A stretch of 7,166 nucleotides of DNA from Opacimonas sp964559075 (GTDB lineage Bacteria; Pseudomonadota; Gammaproteobacteria; Enterobacterales; Alteromonadaceae), in contig CAZLGJ010000130.1 in the NCBI GenBank assembly GCA_964559075.1, positions 1 to 7,166 of the forward strand, read 5' to 3'. The stretch's first letter is position 1. Every line of letters starts with the position of its first letter. Shown in pieces: positions 7,109-7,166 of the stretch. The position numbers were made by a program, and so were the translations under genes. The notes below the pieces were generated by a model that did no database searches, was not told the DNA's origin, and was given only the letters and a program-made list of their open reading frames with translations.

Positions 7109-7166
7109 AAAGGAGTTGAAGTCAGGCCATTTAATCTGTAATATCCGCAACTCACTAGGGGGGCAT
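7109..7166 (+). other. Shine-Dalgarno-like AAAGGAG and an open frame running off the window
   Basis: Four bases after the second kinase stops, AAAGGAG (7109-7115) is a strong ribosome-binding match, but no ATG or GTG lies at a normal distance from it. The only frame open to the window end could begin at TTG 7116, directly against the AGGAG. It reads LKSGHLICNIRNSLGGH and continues beyond the window. It does not look like the start of a receiver domain. It may be non-coding leader before a gene that starts further on. No terminator hairpin is seen, so the kinase operon probably continues. Confidence 0.25.

Noticed and set aside
7165..7166. Final AT of the window as the start of an ATG for the next gene after the G run
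   Set aside because: The third base is outside the window and the G run would be too close for a good Shine-Dalgarno; it cannot be supported.

Overview
The window reads as a stretch of gammaproteobacterial chromosome, possibly from a marine or freshwater Alteromonadales-like lineage. The tRNA-His start is close to the enteric form, the promoters have sigma70-type boxes, and the export genes are of the Gram-negative CvaA/CvaB (RaxA/RaxB) type. The genus cannot be read from the sequence.

Layout, left to right. Positions 1-50 hold the 5' part of a tRNA-His gene on the minus strand, cut by the window edge, with a strong promoter of its own at 83-111. Next come two overlapping minus-strand genes that form a peptide-export operon. 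The first transcribed is a HlyD-family membrane fusion protein (3518 to 2316). The second is an ABC exporter with an N-terminal C39 cysteine peptidase (2316 to 172). Their stop and start codons share one base. Positions 3519-3707 are a divergent intergenic region with a good plus-strand promoter and several CTAAAG-type repeats. Two overlapping plus-strand genes follow (3708-5366 and 5347-7104). Both encode polytopic membrane histidine kinases of the UhpB/NarX-like HisKA_3 class with MASE1-like sensor regions. The last 62 bases hold a Shine-Dalgarno-like sequence and an open but unidentified reading frame that runs off the window.

How the genes may work together (inference). The exporter pair has every part needed to cleave double-glycine leaders and carry a small peptide across both membranes, assuming a TolC-like outer-membrane partner encoded elsewhere. 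Two multi-span sensor kinases are transcribed divergently from a shared control region. The whole resembles a Gram-negative counterpart of the peptide export-and-sense loci of Gram-positive bacteria. The second kinase keeps its ATP-binding domain but has Asp where the phosphoacceptor His should be, so the two kinases may act as an unequal pair. Neither a double-glycine precursor gene nor a response regulator gene is clearly visible here. Both would be expected just outside the window, most likely to the right.
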